Notes: a model not told the origin generated them from the letters alone. A DNA stretch of 64,000 bases from Harmonia axyridis (GCF_914767665.1 NC_059506.1:24467825-24531824); one strand, 5' to 3'. Positions 38,901-53,900 are shown, counted from the first letter of the stretch. Numbers and translations are program-made.

Positions 38901-41900
38901 TATTTTGCCAGTATTGTCAAGGGCTTCTATGAGAGAGGCATAATGATATTACCTACCCATAAAATGGCAAAAAGTTATCGAATAAAGCAGCTCATATTTG
39001 ATCTGATTCAGAACATTCTAACTATGGTAATTAAAGCTTTATTTTTCATGCAAAAATAATGGATTTATTTTCACTACACCTTATACGGTAAAGTTTGTCG
39101 TTGATTCAATGAATCACCCTGTTTATAGGTTTTTCGGACTCGCCTAGGGTAGTTTTATCTTCGGCTTTCAATTACTAATGGAACACCCTATATAATTCAT
39201 ATACAATGTTTGCAAATTTTCCTTTCAAATTTGTTATTGTTATTGTCATTCCTGTCAAAATATTTATGTGATTACACGATCAAAATTATAGTTTTCAAGA
39301 AATAAAATGAATTCATATAATAAAACGAAAATCATTATCGACAATAAACGAACATTTTATCGTTTATCGAACGAAATTCATTATTATCTTCAATTGCTTC
39401 GATTTACATTGAGGAATATAATTGTTCCAATCGAATACATTTGTTTACGCACAAACAATCATTGTATCGTTAAGCCCAAAGTCATAAATTCCTTTATTCT
39501 TTCAGAAGAATTTTTTCAGACAAGAATAACTGAAACTAAGTTCTTAATTTCACAAACCCCCAAAATCCGAATCCCTAAAGGAAGCCATACACTACCAGTC
39601 TTCTCCGACATTAAATCTCCTCGAAAAAAAAAAACACCGAATTAATTATATATTCAAAATTCCTGCTGGCGTAAACGGATGAAACGATCAGCGTCTACTT
39701 CTTCATAACTTGGGACAGAGTTATTCCCAATAAAACTGCGATGGCCGCAGCCCCGACCACCAAGACGGCCAAAGTTTATTTGCTCGATAACACCACCGGA
39801 AATGCTCGGTCTTTTAATGTTTTCAGACATTTTCAGCTCACAGAACTATTCAATTCATGATGAAATGACACGAAAACAAAGGCTGAACTAATTAAAGCCG
39901 AGGCGGCAGGAAATTTAGCCTGGAACGGTAGTGGAAAGTTTTCGTTTGTTCGGGAACAATGAAATTTTTACGCCAACTGGCACCAACAGATCATTCTTTT
40001 CATTAGGGGAGCGGGAGTTGATTCCGCTTGCAGTTTGCGATGCAGTTTATGATTACCCGAATTGAATCAGAGTTCTCTCTCCATATTCCTGATGAAAATT
40101 GTAGATATTTCACAAAAAGTCCTCAGTTAAATTTACGATGAGTTGAAAAAAAAAACAAACTTTTCTGTACAACTGCCATAAAAAGTGACACTCTTAATGA
40201 CAGCCAACCAGGGCCGGCGCTCGCAATTTTGGCGCCTCAAACAATTTCTTGGCTCCCCTGCTGAAAAAGTATCAATTAACAACCCCCCTCTAACAAAAAC
40301 CTGCCTCGATGATAATTCGCCATTTTTGATTTCTTCAGCGATTCTGCTAATCGTTCCTTTTTAAAGTCGTTTCCACTGAGTTTATTTTTTTTTCTGATAT
40401 TTTGACATACAATAAATTCCTGGATTTCTTCGACGTCGATGAACAATGCGTAAGTAATATATCTGATTCTCACATTCACAATCGATCACATACGATCGAT
40501 GAAAGATTACCTATCACACCACAAGATACAAAGGGTGGTAAGGCATGCAAAGCTTCGAAAACTAAATGGGATTAAAAACAAATGTTCCGCTGAAAACATT
40601 TAGAATTTATCAGTAACTAGTTTCGAATTCAGAATCGAAGGAATTTTCCATATGTTGAATGTGTTCTACGTGATTCGAAGTGTTATTTTTCATCTTTGTG
40701 AAATACATTCCATCCCTCATTGCCATGTGTTATTTATTGAACAGGCGGCTTATTAAAGACGGTTTGGAGATTTTTATTGCAGGGAATGTTGATAAACGCA
40801 GCAAAACGGACCAACCTCATGTTGTTTTTAGAATCAAGACTATATTTTTTCAGAAATATGAAAGGGCGGCTATAAACTGGGCTAAATTGCCGCCCATCGA
40901 AAACAGTCGATTCACTGTTTCACCCCTAACGACGGCCCTGCAGCCAACAGTGTAAAAAGTGATGGTTTACGTGGACACGTGTCATAAATATTTTGAGCAC
41001 AGTGTTAAAAATATGATTAACACTACAAACATATTAAGCAGTCAAGTACCAAATACAAAAACTGGACAAGAACACAATTTGAATGATAGCATGCCTTGGT
41101 TACGCATCCCTATAATGAATTCAAAAAGTCATCTAAGCTTCTGATTTCGAATGTTCGTAGCAAAATATAAGTTAGACGTATTCCAACCATTGCTTCCACA
41201 TCTAGATATAAAATGAACCTTCCTATTCTGTATGCAAAGTACCAAACCAAATAGATTTTTAGACAGAATCAATTCTATAAAGTATGGAAAAAGCAACTCA
41301 AGAAATATTCGGAACTTCCTGATATAATCTGTATTTTCCAATTCACAATCCCCCTTGATTACAGATAAAACTTCTTCTGAAATCGGATCTGAAATTGTAG
41401 GAACCGAATATTTCTAAGAACGGAAACTTTAAATTGAAACTTCAGAGAGAAGTAAGGGTGCTTCTCCCTGCGTAAATTGTCAGTGCGGAAACATTCAACG
41501 CTATTCTAGGTAATATTTGTTTTTGTCACTTCCTCAAATTATGAGAATATATCTATTGAATAATGTATTCTAAAACATATGTTGAAATAGTTGTTTTGGT
41601 CTTTTTACAATATTCAGTATCGTGAGGAAATACTAACTTTACCAGACTAAGTAGTTCGATGGAAACTGATGTACTCGATTGTTTTCTACAATATCTTCGA
41701 AAAGTCATGAATGAAATACATCGAAGCCGAACTTTTGAATACTTTTGTCTTAAGAAAAATCAAGTATTATTTCCAAGATGAAATTGCTTTTATAATATTA
41801 TGAATAATTCGTCAACTATAATATTTGGATGTAGCAAAATCGTTGTAGAAGTGAAATATAATAACATACAATTTATTTTCGATTTATAATAAATTTCCAT

Positions 41901-44900
41901 CAGGTAATGACCTAGTCAATCTGAAATTCAAATAGTTTCTGCAGGTTATTGAGAAAAATCGTCAATGAAACCCATAATGATTGGGAATACATTATAATTC
42001 GAAGTATACCCCAAATTGAATCGATTTTCCCATTCTACAGAAGGAGTTTAAATTATTTATTTAGAAAAAGGATCTCTCTATCATCATAATTTCAGAGTTA
42101 TAGCTATATTAGATTATCGTCGCCGAAGTTAAAATAATACATGCTATGGAAAAACTTCATATTTTTTTATAATTTGAGTAATTTATAAATGTTCGTTTAT
42201 TCAATCCTAGCCATATGAATGTATCGTTTTTCTTTCAATTTAGGCGAAGATAATATTAATTTAGCTAAACTCCGAGATTATACCATTCAGGTATAGGGAT
42301 CTTATGGGTATACGATTTTGCTACCGCCGTTTTGCAATAGGTGGCTGTAGCCAGGAGTGGTAGTCGAAATAAAGAAAAAAATAGATCGTAGATGTCATAG
42401 GATAAGCTTAGGTGTTTGTAAATATAACGCCATCAAAAAAGTAGTCGATTTGTGTCTGTATCATGAAGTTATTCTCGTCATTTGCGGGAGATTTCGATTT
42501 TCTGTTTTAATATGAAGAAATCTGCGGCTGCGACTCATCGAATGCTCTCAAATAGCTATGGTGAGGTCGCTTTTAGTGGAAGAACGTGCCGAGAGTGGTT
42601 TCAACGCTTCAAGAAAGGTGATTTTGATGTCGAAAATCAGCATGGCATGGTAGAGAGAACGTTTACGAAGATGCAGAATTGGAGGCATTACTTGATGAAG
42701 ACTCGTGTCAAATGCAACAATAATTGACAGGATCATTGAGAATTACGCAACAAACCATTTCAAAACGCCTGAAAGTCGTGTAGGAATATTACAAAAACAA
42801 GAAAATTGGGTGCCGTACGAGTTGAAGCCGAGATATGTTGAACGGCGTTTGTTTGGTTGTGAACAGCTGCTCGCAAGGCAGGGACGGTAGGGATTTCGGA
42901 ATAGCAATGTGACTGGAGACGAAATATGGTTTCTTTACGATAGTCCCAAGCGCAGAAAGACATGGGGATATCCCGGCCATGCATCGACTTCGACGGCCAG
43001 ACCGAATATTCACGTGTCCGAGGTCATGCTCAGTATTTGGTGGGACCAGCACGGCGTAGTGTATTATGAGTTGTTAAAACCGACTTAAATAATCACAGGC
43101 GATCGTTATCGAACGTAATTAGTGCATTTGAGCCGAGCATTGGAAGACAAACAGCCGCAATACAACGAGAGACATGATAAAGTGATTTTACAACATGACA
43201 ATGCTCAACCCCAAATTGCGAAAGTGGTCAAGACATACTTGGAAACTTTGAAATAGGGAGTCCTACCCCACCCGCCGTCCCGCGCCACCCGCCGCATTCT
43301 CCAGGAAAAGTAGTGGCCAACGATGGACAATTCTTTGAATCATTAATGTATAACCAGTTTTTTACAATGAAGCCTCGAATTTCTGAAGAGAAAAATGGCG
43401 GAAGCAAAGTTCTACGCCTATATGTACATTCAGAGGGCATGGAAAAACTCGTTTAATTTGAATAATTTATGAATGTTTGTTTTATTTGAGAGTTACGTTC
43501 ATATTGGAGTATATAAAAATAAAATTAAAAATTCGAAAATTAAACCATTCAATCCTAGCCGTCTGAATGTATGTTTTTTTTACTTGGCGTATATAATGTG
43601 AATTCAGCTATAACTCCGGAATTATGTCCTTTAGATATAATGAACTCACAAAAAAAAATACTCAGCATTTCACATGGATTTTAAAAGTCAAAAAATAACC
43701 AGGGTGATCCATTTGAAATAGGAAACAACTGACAATGAAAATGCCCACAAGATCCTTGCATAAAACTGTAAAAAATATATGCTATTCGTTTCCGATATAA
43801 TTAAGGCGTTCCATACTCATAACTCACTCTGCACAAAGTGTGGAAAAAGCGACTCAAAAAACACTCCAAACGTCCTGATATAATCCGGATCTCCCCAATT
43901 CACGATCCCCCTCGATTACAGATGAAACTCTTCCCGGAAACGGACCTGCAATTTTAGCAGGAACCGAATATTTCAAAGAGCGGAAACTTTCAATTGAAAC
44001 TTTGCGGGATAAGTGAGGGTACTTCTTTCTGAGTGAATTGTCAGTAGGAAAACCCGTATGTAGTTTCAACCGACGCTATTCGATGTGATGCAGAACCGGA
44101 AAAATTCGAGATGTTCACGACTTCCTACGCCTGAGAGTTTCGAGGAGTCGGTGAATTATGCGGCGGGGGTGGAAGCGCACTTCCTCAAGGAGTAATGCGA
44201 ATGCATAAACTCGAGAGTTTCAGCATAATTCCCGTGTAAAAGTTGTGGATTCGGCCGGTAGGTTTTCATCGGGGTATTTATCGAATTATGATGTTCGTGT
44301 TCTTAAGTTGGTACTCGTATTTGGTAGGGTCGATATAATTGAGATTTTTATTTTTATTGTGAATCATTATTTCTGAATATAAACGCTTCACTAGAGCTCA
44401 AGAGAAAAAAGTTTAATTTTCGTTTTTCTCGACCATATTCAAAAACTAAAAATGGGTTGAAAATGCACTGACACTGAGTCAGAGGCTATTTAGCGCTCGT
44501 TCATTAATGCGCTAATTAAAGTTTGAGACACCGCTCAACTGTAAATAGATATACAGGGTGTTCGATCTCAGACGAGCCATGAGCCAATCCGTTAATTCCT
44601 CATCCCTTAGTGATAGGTAAAATTCCCCGAAACACCTAGAATGTTTTGGTTTTGGGGGGACATCTTTTGACGTATATTTGAGGCTTGAACGAGCCACCCC
44701 CTAAGAGAAGGTGCCTCAACCTCTCGAAATTGTGTAGAGGAGAGAGGTTGAGTGATACTCAATTTGAAAAGTCTTGGAAGCCTCTTTACAAACGTGTATA
44801 AAAAACGTGATTTTGATGAACCGTTTTCGCCAAAAACCCTCTGGACTTCTTCTTGTGCGGACATACTAATTCCAAGAAGAGAATTTTGACGAACTACGCC

Positions 44901-47900
44901 AATTAACGAAGTGTAATTGAGTATCGTCAAATAACTCCCATTTTGCTGAACCATGTGAGAGACGTTTTCTGTCAAGATTGTATTATTTTATGGAAGTCAA
45001 AGGAAAACAATTAGAACATTTGATTTAAAAACGCAGATTTAATTTTTTTTATTCAAAGCATTTTCTTAAGAATGTAATTTTTATGTAATTTTTCTAGTTT
45101 GTAAAAAGAGCTTAATAAAAATGGGCTTTCACAACGTAAGAATAACCAAAATATTCAAGGTGGCTCATTTGAGCTAAAAAACGGATTTTCGGCAAAAAAG
45201 TTTCATCAGAATTACGTTTTTCATACACCTTTATTGAAAGATGAACTATCACTCAACCCTTCTTTCCTATTCAATTTTGAAGGGTTGAAACGCCCCCTCT
45301 TAAGGGATTGCTCGTTCAAGCCTAAAATATACGTCGAAAGATGTCTGTCCCTCGAACAGATCATTCGACGTATTTCAGGAAATTTTTCCAATCACTATGG
45401 GATAAAAAATATACGGGGTTGCTCGTCTGAAATAGAACACCGTGTATATGTGTTCTCCAAGGGTGTTCTCAGCGCTCAGAACCTCCTAGATTCACATCAG
45501 TGTTTTTTTTTCGTTTTTCGATATTTTTTTCGAATTTACACGAAATTTCGCAAGATTCTATTTATACATTCGAAATTTATTTTCTGTCGGATCTGTAGTC
45601 ACTGAAATGTTACCTTTTCGTTTTTCGATATTCTGCTTGAATTTTATGGTTTTGATGATAACATCTACAAGCGAAAACATGAAATGGATATTTCTCCTAT
45701 AAACGTGAAATATCAACCAAATTGGATAAATAATCCGGAAAATATTCTTTTTCAATATTCCTCTTGAATATTTCATGTTTTAATAATGTGATCTACTAGA
45801 AATTTTGCAGGAAACATAACTGCGCCGATTTCACGATCACAGAAATATTTGATAATGTTTTTTCTTCATATTTTTCTAGAATCTTTAATGGTTCTGGCTA
45901 CACGATCAACATACAATTTTCTACGAGATTTTAAAATATAATTGGAATTAATTCGAATATCAATCAGCAAAAATTTGAAACGTGAAATATCAACCAAATT
46001 GGATATGAGTAATCAGGAAAATATTATTTTTCAATATTTTTCTCGGATATTTCATGATTTTAATGATGTGAATTGGTTGAAGTTTCGCAGGGAATATGGA
46101 ATTGTTATTTAATTTCAACACTAAAACACAACTACGCCCGTTTCGCCATCACAAAAATATTTTGTAATGTTTTTTCTTTATATTTTTTTTGGAGCTCGAT
46201 GCTTCTGGCAGATTTTGAAATATTATTGGAATTGAAATTATCATCAATAAAACTTGATTAATGATGTAAATTAATTCTTATACCAGTTTCAGTACCTACC
46301 ACAGATCAAACTTTGGTGAGTTGAAAATAGGCTGGGATCACCAGAATGGAGTTACAAATTTTCAACCTGTGTTTTTTTTTATTGTTTGAATATCAGTAAA
46401 ATTACTCACTTGAGGTAGTTGAAATCGATACTAGACACATTGCCCATACAAAGCTGTTGACATAAATCTGGCAATCCTCTTTCTTTACAGCATGGCGTAT
46501 GATCCAGACCTTGAGTCAAGCAACTGAAGGTAGCTGGAGCCCATGGTGCGCAGATCATCAAGTCGGTGATCTCAGCTGAAGCTGTTTCTGTTGGGTCGCA
46601 TAGTTTGTTTATGCATGGGGGGTGGCTGATACCTTTGTCCCTACAGCATGTCTTGATATCGGGAAGTTTTGGTGCTTCGCCAACTTCTTTCTGTTGAACC
46701 TACAACAAGAAGGTGAATTATAGTATATCAAGCAATGCTGTCGAAACGACTCATTAAACTTGTGGGTACTACAACTTCCGCATAATATTATGTTTTCTAA
46801 GAACATTAGAATGATGTCGTTGTTATATTTTTGAAAAGACTACGAGGAAATTATTTCACACGCTTGAGTATATTGGTTGTCTCATTGATGTGTTATTAAA
46901 TGATGAAAGTTATATTTCATCATTCTATGAATCTTAAAATACACTCGGAGATATTGATCCGCTGTATAAACCATTCCGAAGACTGACTAAGTGTCAAGGA
47001 TAGAATCGATTCATTTTCCCTAGCTAGTATAAATAAATTATTAATTTCATCCTTCCTTTCAACGAGTATACGACGCGGAATGAGTTTTCGAATGTGGAAA
47101 GAAGCATTTTGACGCAGAAGCAGGAGTATAAACTGCATTAACGATCAAATCGAATATATTTCAACATAGTCGTTAAATTCCAGGCTCTCGAATCGTAATA
47201 TACTAGAATTTCAGTTGTAAAACTGTATAAAACACTCAAAATGCTAGAAATTAAGGAAATACTAATCAAGGCAAAAAGTGAACAATACATATCCAAAGGA
47301 TGCATCAATTAATAATTCAAAATTTGTTGCGTCTGGTAGTAAAGGACTGTGTAATGCTGCGATAGTAGAAATGAGTTTGATAAAGCAAATAACACGTTAT
47401 TTACAACGAAACTAGGCTAAATTAAGACTTTAATCTGATCGAACCATTCACTTAAATATATTCAATTCAATTTACAAAATGCATTTTTAATTAAACAAAG
47501 GAGGAGATAAAAAAATATCATTATGAGTACAAAGCATTCCATTATAAATTTTGAATATGACTTGTTTGGAGCTTTTCAATTTAATTTCTGTTGTTTTATT
47601 TATGTTTGTTCTACGAAATTTATGTAATATTTCATTTATATTGATCAACTTTATCAAGTATGATTCCAATTTCATAATTTGAAATTAAAATGTTCTTCTA
47701 CTAAAGTCAATATCAACTAAAAAAAGAAATTTCATTCTCGAATATTAGTATTGCAAATCCATTTGGTATAATTGTATATAATGTTCATCACAGAATATGA
47801 GGATTATTATATGAATTTTCTTGAACAGGATCTGACTTCTGTCACTAGTAAGTGAATAGAGTTTCTGTCGGTTCAGATTCAAGTCGATGAAGATTGTATA

Positions 47901-50900
47901 GAAATTTTTATTTTATGATTTCGAGGTTTTTTCTGAATTTTAATCGCTCAATATAATGCTTTCACTTCAATCTCTCAGTATTTATGTTCTGTAACCTTTT
48001 AGTATCTGTTTATTTTGTTCATAATATTTAATAGCATCGTAGAATTTTTATTGCAATTTAAGGAATTTTTGCTTTTGCTTCGATCAATATAATAATTGTC
48101 ATTGATGAAATTATCTTTCTATACTGATAAATATGTATATGTATATCGAAAGATAATACTGAAGTGAGGTTCTTCCGAATTTTCATAATTTTTTTCTGTT
48201 ATACAAGATTTTCATCGAAAGTATGTAATTATTTTGAACGTGTTTTATCTTAATCAATACCTCCTCCCTTACCTTCGTTGGTGTCAAGGTCAATGTCCTC
48301 ACGGCGTAGCTTGGCAAACTGGATCCATGTTTGTTGACAGCTGTCACCGTAACCTCGTACATAGTGAAAGGAACGAGGTCGTTGATAACTATCGATTTCT
48401 GTGGTGCTTTAACATTGAGGTGAATCGCGTGGGACATTGTGGTTGATATGGATGTAGGCAGTGGCGGAGGGTTGTCGTGAATCGGTTCTATTCTTTCGTC
48501 GAAAGTGTGAAGGGAGGTTACATTGACGGAGAATTGCGTGACTGTCTCTGCATTCATATAGGGATATTCCCACATTACTTTTATGGATTTTTCATTTAGG
48601 GCTTCGACCTCCAATTCCTCTGGTTGACTGGGCAGCAATTCTGTGGACAAAAAATATGTACATAATGAATAAGTAAACAGTAATGGGGATTCCGTTTTCA
48701 GTTAATTTTGAGGAGATGGCATAATACTAGGTGGGGTATGAAAACCGAATTTTCAAAGCTTGAGATATATTTCAGGTACTGGTACCTATATGGCTTTTAT
48801 TGTTTCCCAATTATTCATATACACCTTGCATATAAATGGTCTAAGGGTGTGATTGGCGCACGAATGAACCTTCTTTTGAAACTCCAGACTTCACGTTGGT
48901 TTTCCTCTTTTCTTTTGACACTTTGGTTGAATTTTCCATGCTTGTGATGATGTAGTCAACACAAGATATTACATAAAGCTCAAAATTAATATTTTATATT
49001 TACTGGTAATATATAAACTAGGGACTGCGTAATTTTTCATTATTCTGCTTTAGTTATTTATGGTTTCGATGACATGATAACTGCAGAATGTTGCTCGCAG
49101 TTCTAAATGACTTTTCAATTATACAGGGTCCTGCAATAGTGCGTTAGGCTCCGATAGCTGCCAAACCAGACGTTTCAGAAATCTAGTTGAAAAGAGTCCC
49201 CTTTGTACTTTCGATTCTGTATTTTCTGATATACAAGGTGTTCCCAAATGAAATTATTCAACAAATGAGTGAATATTTGAATGGAGCACCCCTTATATTT
49301 TTGCGAATTTTCAATGCTCTTCAATACCTCTATCATGATGCAAAATATTAGGGATTTTTTTCCAACGGTACGGATCTTATTCAGAAAAAACTGAAAAAAA
49401 AAGGAAAAAAGGAAAGGAAAAATAAAATCGGTAAAGGGCTTTTACCGAACTACTGTTTCGTCGAAATTTTTCAGTTTTTTCTGAATAATATCCGTACCGT
49501 TGAAAAAATATCCCTAACATTTTGCATCATGATAGAGGTATTGAAGAGCATTGAAAATATGCAAATATAATGGTTTTCCATTCAAATATTCACTCATTTG
49601 TTGAATAATTTCATTTAGGAACACCCTGTATATCAGAAAATAATTTCCAGAGTTACAGAATCGAAAGTACAAAGGGGATGTTCTTCAACTAAATTTCTAA
49701 AACGTCTGGTTTGGCAGCTATGGAAGCCTAACGCAGTGTTGCAGGACCCTATATACATTAACGATTAAATCGAATATATACCCTGAACTTCAACTTTGAA
49801 CGGAAATTAAGATTTCATTGAAAATTTATTTTTTCAAGTAGGAACCACTATTTCATCCTTTTAAAATATTATTTGCTAATATCAAAAAGTACTAACAATT
49901 TTGATATTCCAAATAGAACACCCTGTATAATATTACTTTTTCCGGTTTGCCTTTCTTGACAAATAGTGTATAAATTTCCTTATCCCTATTAATTTTCGAA
50001 TAATTGATTGGTTCACTTTTTTTGTGAGAAAACAGCATCAATTAAACATTAATCTTTTCGATACTTGGAATCCTAGGAAGCTGAAATTTCGGGTATGGAT
50101 TACCAATGTTCCGCGAATCATTCATGAGAAATAAATCATACAGCATTGTTCGAAGCCACAGGATTCAAGGAGACAACATAATAATGATAAGTTAATTTTT
50201 TCAAATGAAATAACCTGCATTTAATAAAATGTATCGACAGAAAATGAAATTTCTTTTCAGATGATATAACATGCTCCTATACCTAAATTGAAGGCTTTCC
50301 TCATTGAAAGTAAATTTTCATCCGAATGAAAAATTATGATAAATTTGTTTCAGATATCCATGAAACGTAATAGTGAAAACCTCATATAAATCAATGGTCG
50401 TTTTGAGATCTCATTACGGATTATACGTAGTTACTTCACAAATAACTTCAGCATTCATACTATAATACCACGCTCCCCAAATCTCAAAGGTTTAATATTA
50501 CACATTTCGTTACAGTGGCCAAAAAAAAATTGGAGATTGGTGTTTGTCTCCTTAAAATTGCAGACACTAATAATTCGAACTGATGGTAGAGGTACATTTA
50601 ATGATTTTGATTTATTCAGATAGATATAATACGGCGTATTATAATTAAAAGCATTCATTTTGTATTGTTGTAATAGGCCATAATGATGGGTTCATAATAA
50701 ACAAACTATTCCGATCAGGTTTTTGATACAGGTAGAGTTGCAAAATGGTGAATGCGTCGGTTCCGATAATATGAGAAAATTTCATGCTGTTTTCCATTAC
50801 AAGAGCAGTCAAAAGCAGTGAGTTATTTCCATCATTCAATAAAACAAGGCCGAATCGAACGAGCTATTTCGTATTCGACAGCGATATCATTTTTCAATCC

Positions 50901-53900
50901 ATCGAAAAAGTGAAATGTCTTTCCCGGTATTCTGTTATGCATGAATGATCTGGATTGTTTCGCAAGTATCTTGCAGGATATTTCAATACTTTCGGAATTT
51001 CGCAAGACAAATTTGATCATGAATAAACAATCGTCATTTATAAAAAGGAATTATCCTTTCTGGAAATATAGTGAAATTTGTTGATTGATTGACTGACAAA
51101 TTCAGTACTTTTTAAAGGAAGAACAGATATACTCATGTAGCATGAAATGATTTTAGCATAATGAAATTACTTTTGATTATAGCAAAAAAACTGATTCTTT
51201 TGTTATCGAAATAAATGTTTGTATCTCGATATGAAGTAAGAATAAAATGAAAAATCTATACCAAGGTAAGATGAAAGTTGTCGGTTCTGATAAGGAAATT
51301 AAGCATTACCAAGAATATATCAGCAACGAGATCATTAAAGTAATACCTCATTATCGATACTACAACAAACTAGGAAAACCTAGTGTTATTCCAATTCTAA
51401 TAAAATGATATTGACCATCATCAATCTTATTTATACTCCAAAGTCTTAGCATTTTGTGATCTATCTGGAAGATAAAATGTTTGATGCAGAAATATGTCAA
51501 GTAAAAAAATTTGTTCTGTATTGTCTTGATGAACACAAACAAAATTTTCAAAAAATATAGATTAATAATGCTTGATCGGTGGAATAACAAAACAGAAACA
51601 TAGTCTGAATTCTCTTGGGCTTATGGAGTTCGGAATAACTGAATATTCGCAGCGAAAAAAGTCTCATCGATATTTATCTCTCGTATGATCTGCTCAGATG
51701 TCTTCAAACTTTTTTAAATAGAACTACACATCATTTCAATTATATAAATATTATCAAAAAAATTGCAGTCATGAGCAGATCATACAAGCGATAAATATTG
51801 ATTGGAACTATTCCTTTGCAAATATGTAGTCTTTTCGAAATCCTTGAGAGAAATTGAGACTATGTTTTTCTTTGTTCACTTGGTCTCCATTTCATTTGGC
51901 AAAATAAATGTTTCCAAATATTTCGATGGTTTCTTTGATTTGGCTTATCTTTAATTGATATTATTAGTAAGTACTGGGTAGAGTTGGTGAAACTTATCCC
52001 TTCGAAACTGTATGCGTGGAAAGTATACAGCCAGTCCCTGTACAAAATATGAAATGAGGAGCATTTTGAGAACTATTCATTTAAGGCACAACATGTCCCA
52101 ACAAAAAAAAAATACTCAATGAGTTCCCGACAGGCAAATAAAATTCGGGGCATGCCATTTGAATTAATGGATTTATTGTCATTTTTAAAGGTCTTTTTTG
52201 AAGATGGCATTGTCTGAAGAGTGATCCGGAAATTTTCAGAAGACTTGAAAATTTTTTGGTAATTCGATAAAAAAATCGTATAGTTATCTCCAACGGTTTT
52301 TAATTTATTATTTCTAATTTGAACAATTATATCTATAGAATTTTTCGACAAAAGTCGCCTACGTCCAAAAGTGCCGGGTTTTTATGAATTAGAATTTCAG
52401 GAAGATTATCAGTATGATTGAAAATTAGGCATTGTCATTTGAAAAAAAAAAAACTAGTGGTATTATATTTTTTCACTTTCGAACCAGCCTCTAGAGAAAA
52501 TAATTCAAGCTTATGCGCTGAATACTATTGATTTCAAATCATTGTCAAAATATTCAACATTCTCTTAGCACAAAATTGTCAATAGTTATCAACCGATCGA
52601 ACACTCTGAATGATTCTGATTAACAATTGTCCACAACATCAGAAAAACAATATTGTATTGATGTTTTGGATAGAACGTGGAGAACATTCGTGATAATTTT
52701 CCATGCTGGGCCAAACAAAATATGATTGAATGCAAAATGGCGGAGGTGCCAGTCCCAACAAAAAGCAAACTTAGAAGCAGTTTTTAAATTTTAGCGGAAT
52801 TGAAATATTGGTTATCGAAGTTTGATACTCGTTTTCCAACTTGCCCTTCGAAAAACAAATGATACTAGTTGAAACAACTTCGATTACAAAATGGCGAATG
52901 TGCCAGCAACAAGAATAAAAGGAAAGACGGTAACGTTTTTTTCCATTTTACCCAATGGAAAATTTTAAAAGCGGGAACGTTGAAGTCATTTGGCATCGCC
53001 GATCGAACAGAGAACCAGAAAAGCCATGACCGACGAGTGATTTCCAACATTCAATAAACCAACGTTCAACCGCATCAATCTATTCCATACCCAAGAGCCT
53101 TTTCATATTCGAATCCATCTGAAAAATGAAATGTCTCGTCGCGAAACTCCATTATGCACGAATGCTACTCCGAATTGTCTTGAGGGATGCCAGCATTTTT
53201 ACATCCTGGTCCTTTCCTCCTCTTCCAGGAACGCTTACAGGAGATTTAACACGGGACTCACGGACATAAGCAACGTATATCCGGAACTCTAGCCTCGTCC
53301 TGTGGGTAACGAAGTCCTCGGAGTCTGCATTGTAGGGGCATGTGCAAATATTAATTTCATTCTCTGTTGACTCTAACCCCGACTGAGTACGTCGTTTTCG
53401 CCTAAGAAGATACTCAAGAAAGCGGAGATGTCTGAAGCAAATGCAAGCAGGATGTTTCGAGCAGTTGGAAGGTTGACACTCAAATATCACTCGTCTCCGT
53501 TCATTGGGTTAATGTTGTTGAACTACGAGGGTTTTGACGTGTTACATTTGCAACAATAATGCGAGAATTCGAGGTTGGAGTGGAATTGTCATAAGAGAAA
53601 CTAAGAATTATTGTAAACTAGTTTACTTCTACTATCTTCTTGACCTAACGCGGTAAACAGCGTTGTCTATTGTCTATCTAACAGTTAGTTGTCTATTTTT
53701 GTTGAGGACATTTTTGAAAGTCAGGAATTTAAGTTGAATATCTTGTTCGAAAAGTATCTACCAAAATTCAAAAAATGTAGCATAGAATATATGTTCTTCA
53801 TCTTTATTTACCAATAAAAACTTCGGAGTCATTTTAGAAATCATTAAGTACCCCTCTTTCTTCTTTCTTATATTTTTGATAAAATCTTCAAAGTAAGTAT

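Noticed and set aside
53152..53490. 112-residue minus-strand frame with several Cys
   Set aside because: No DB, FN3 or Ig pattern and no phase-compatible splice sites with the host gene; unassigned.
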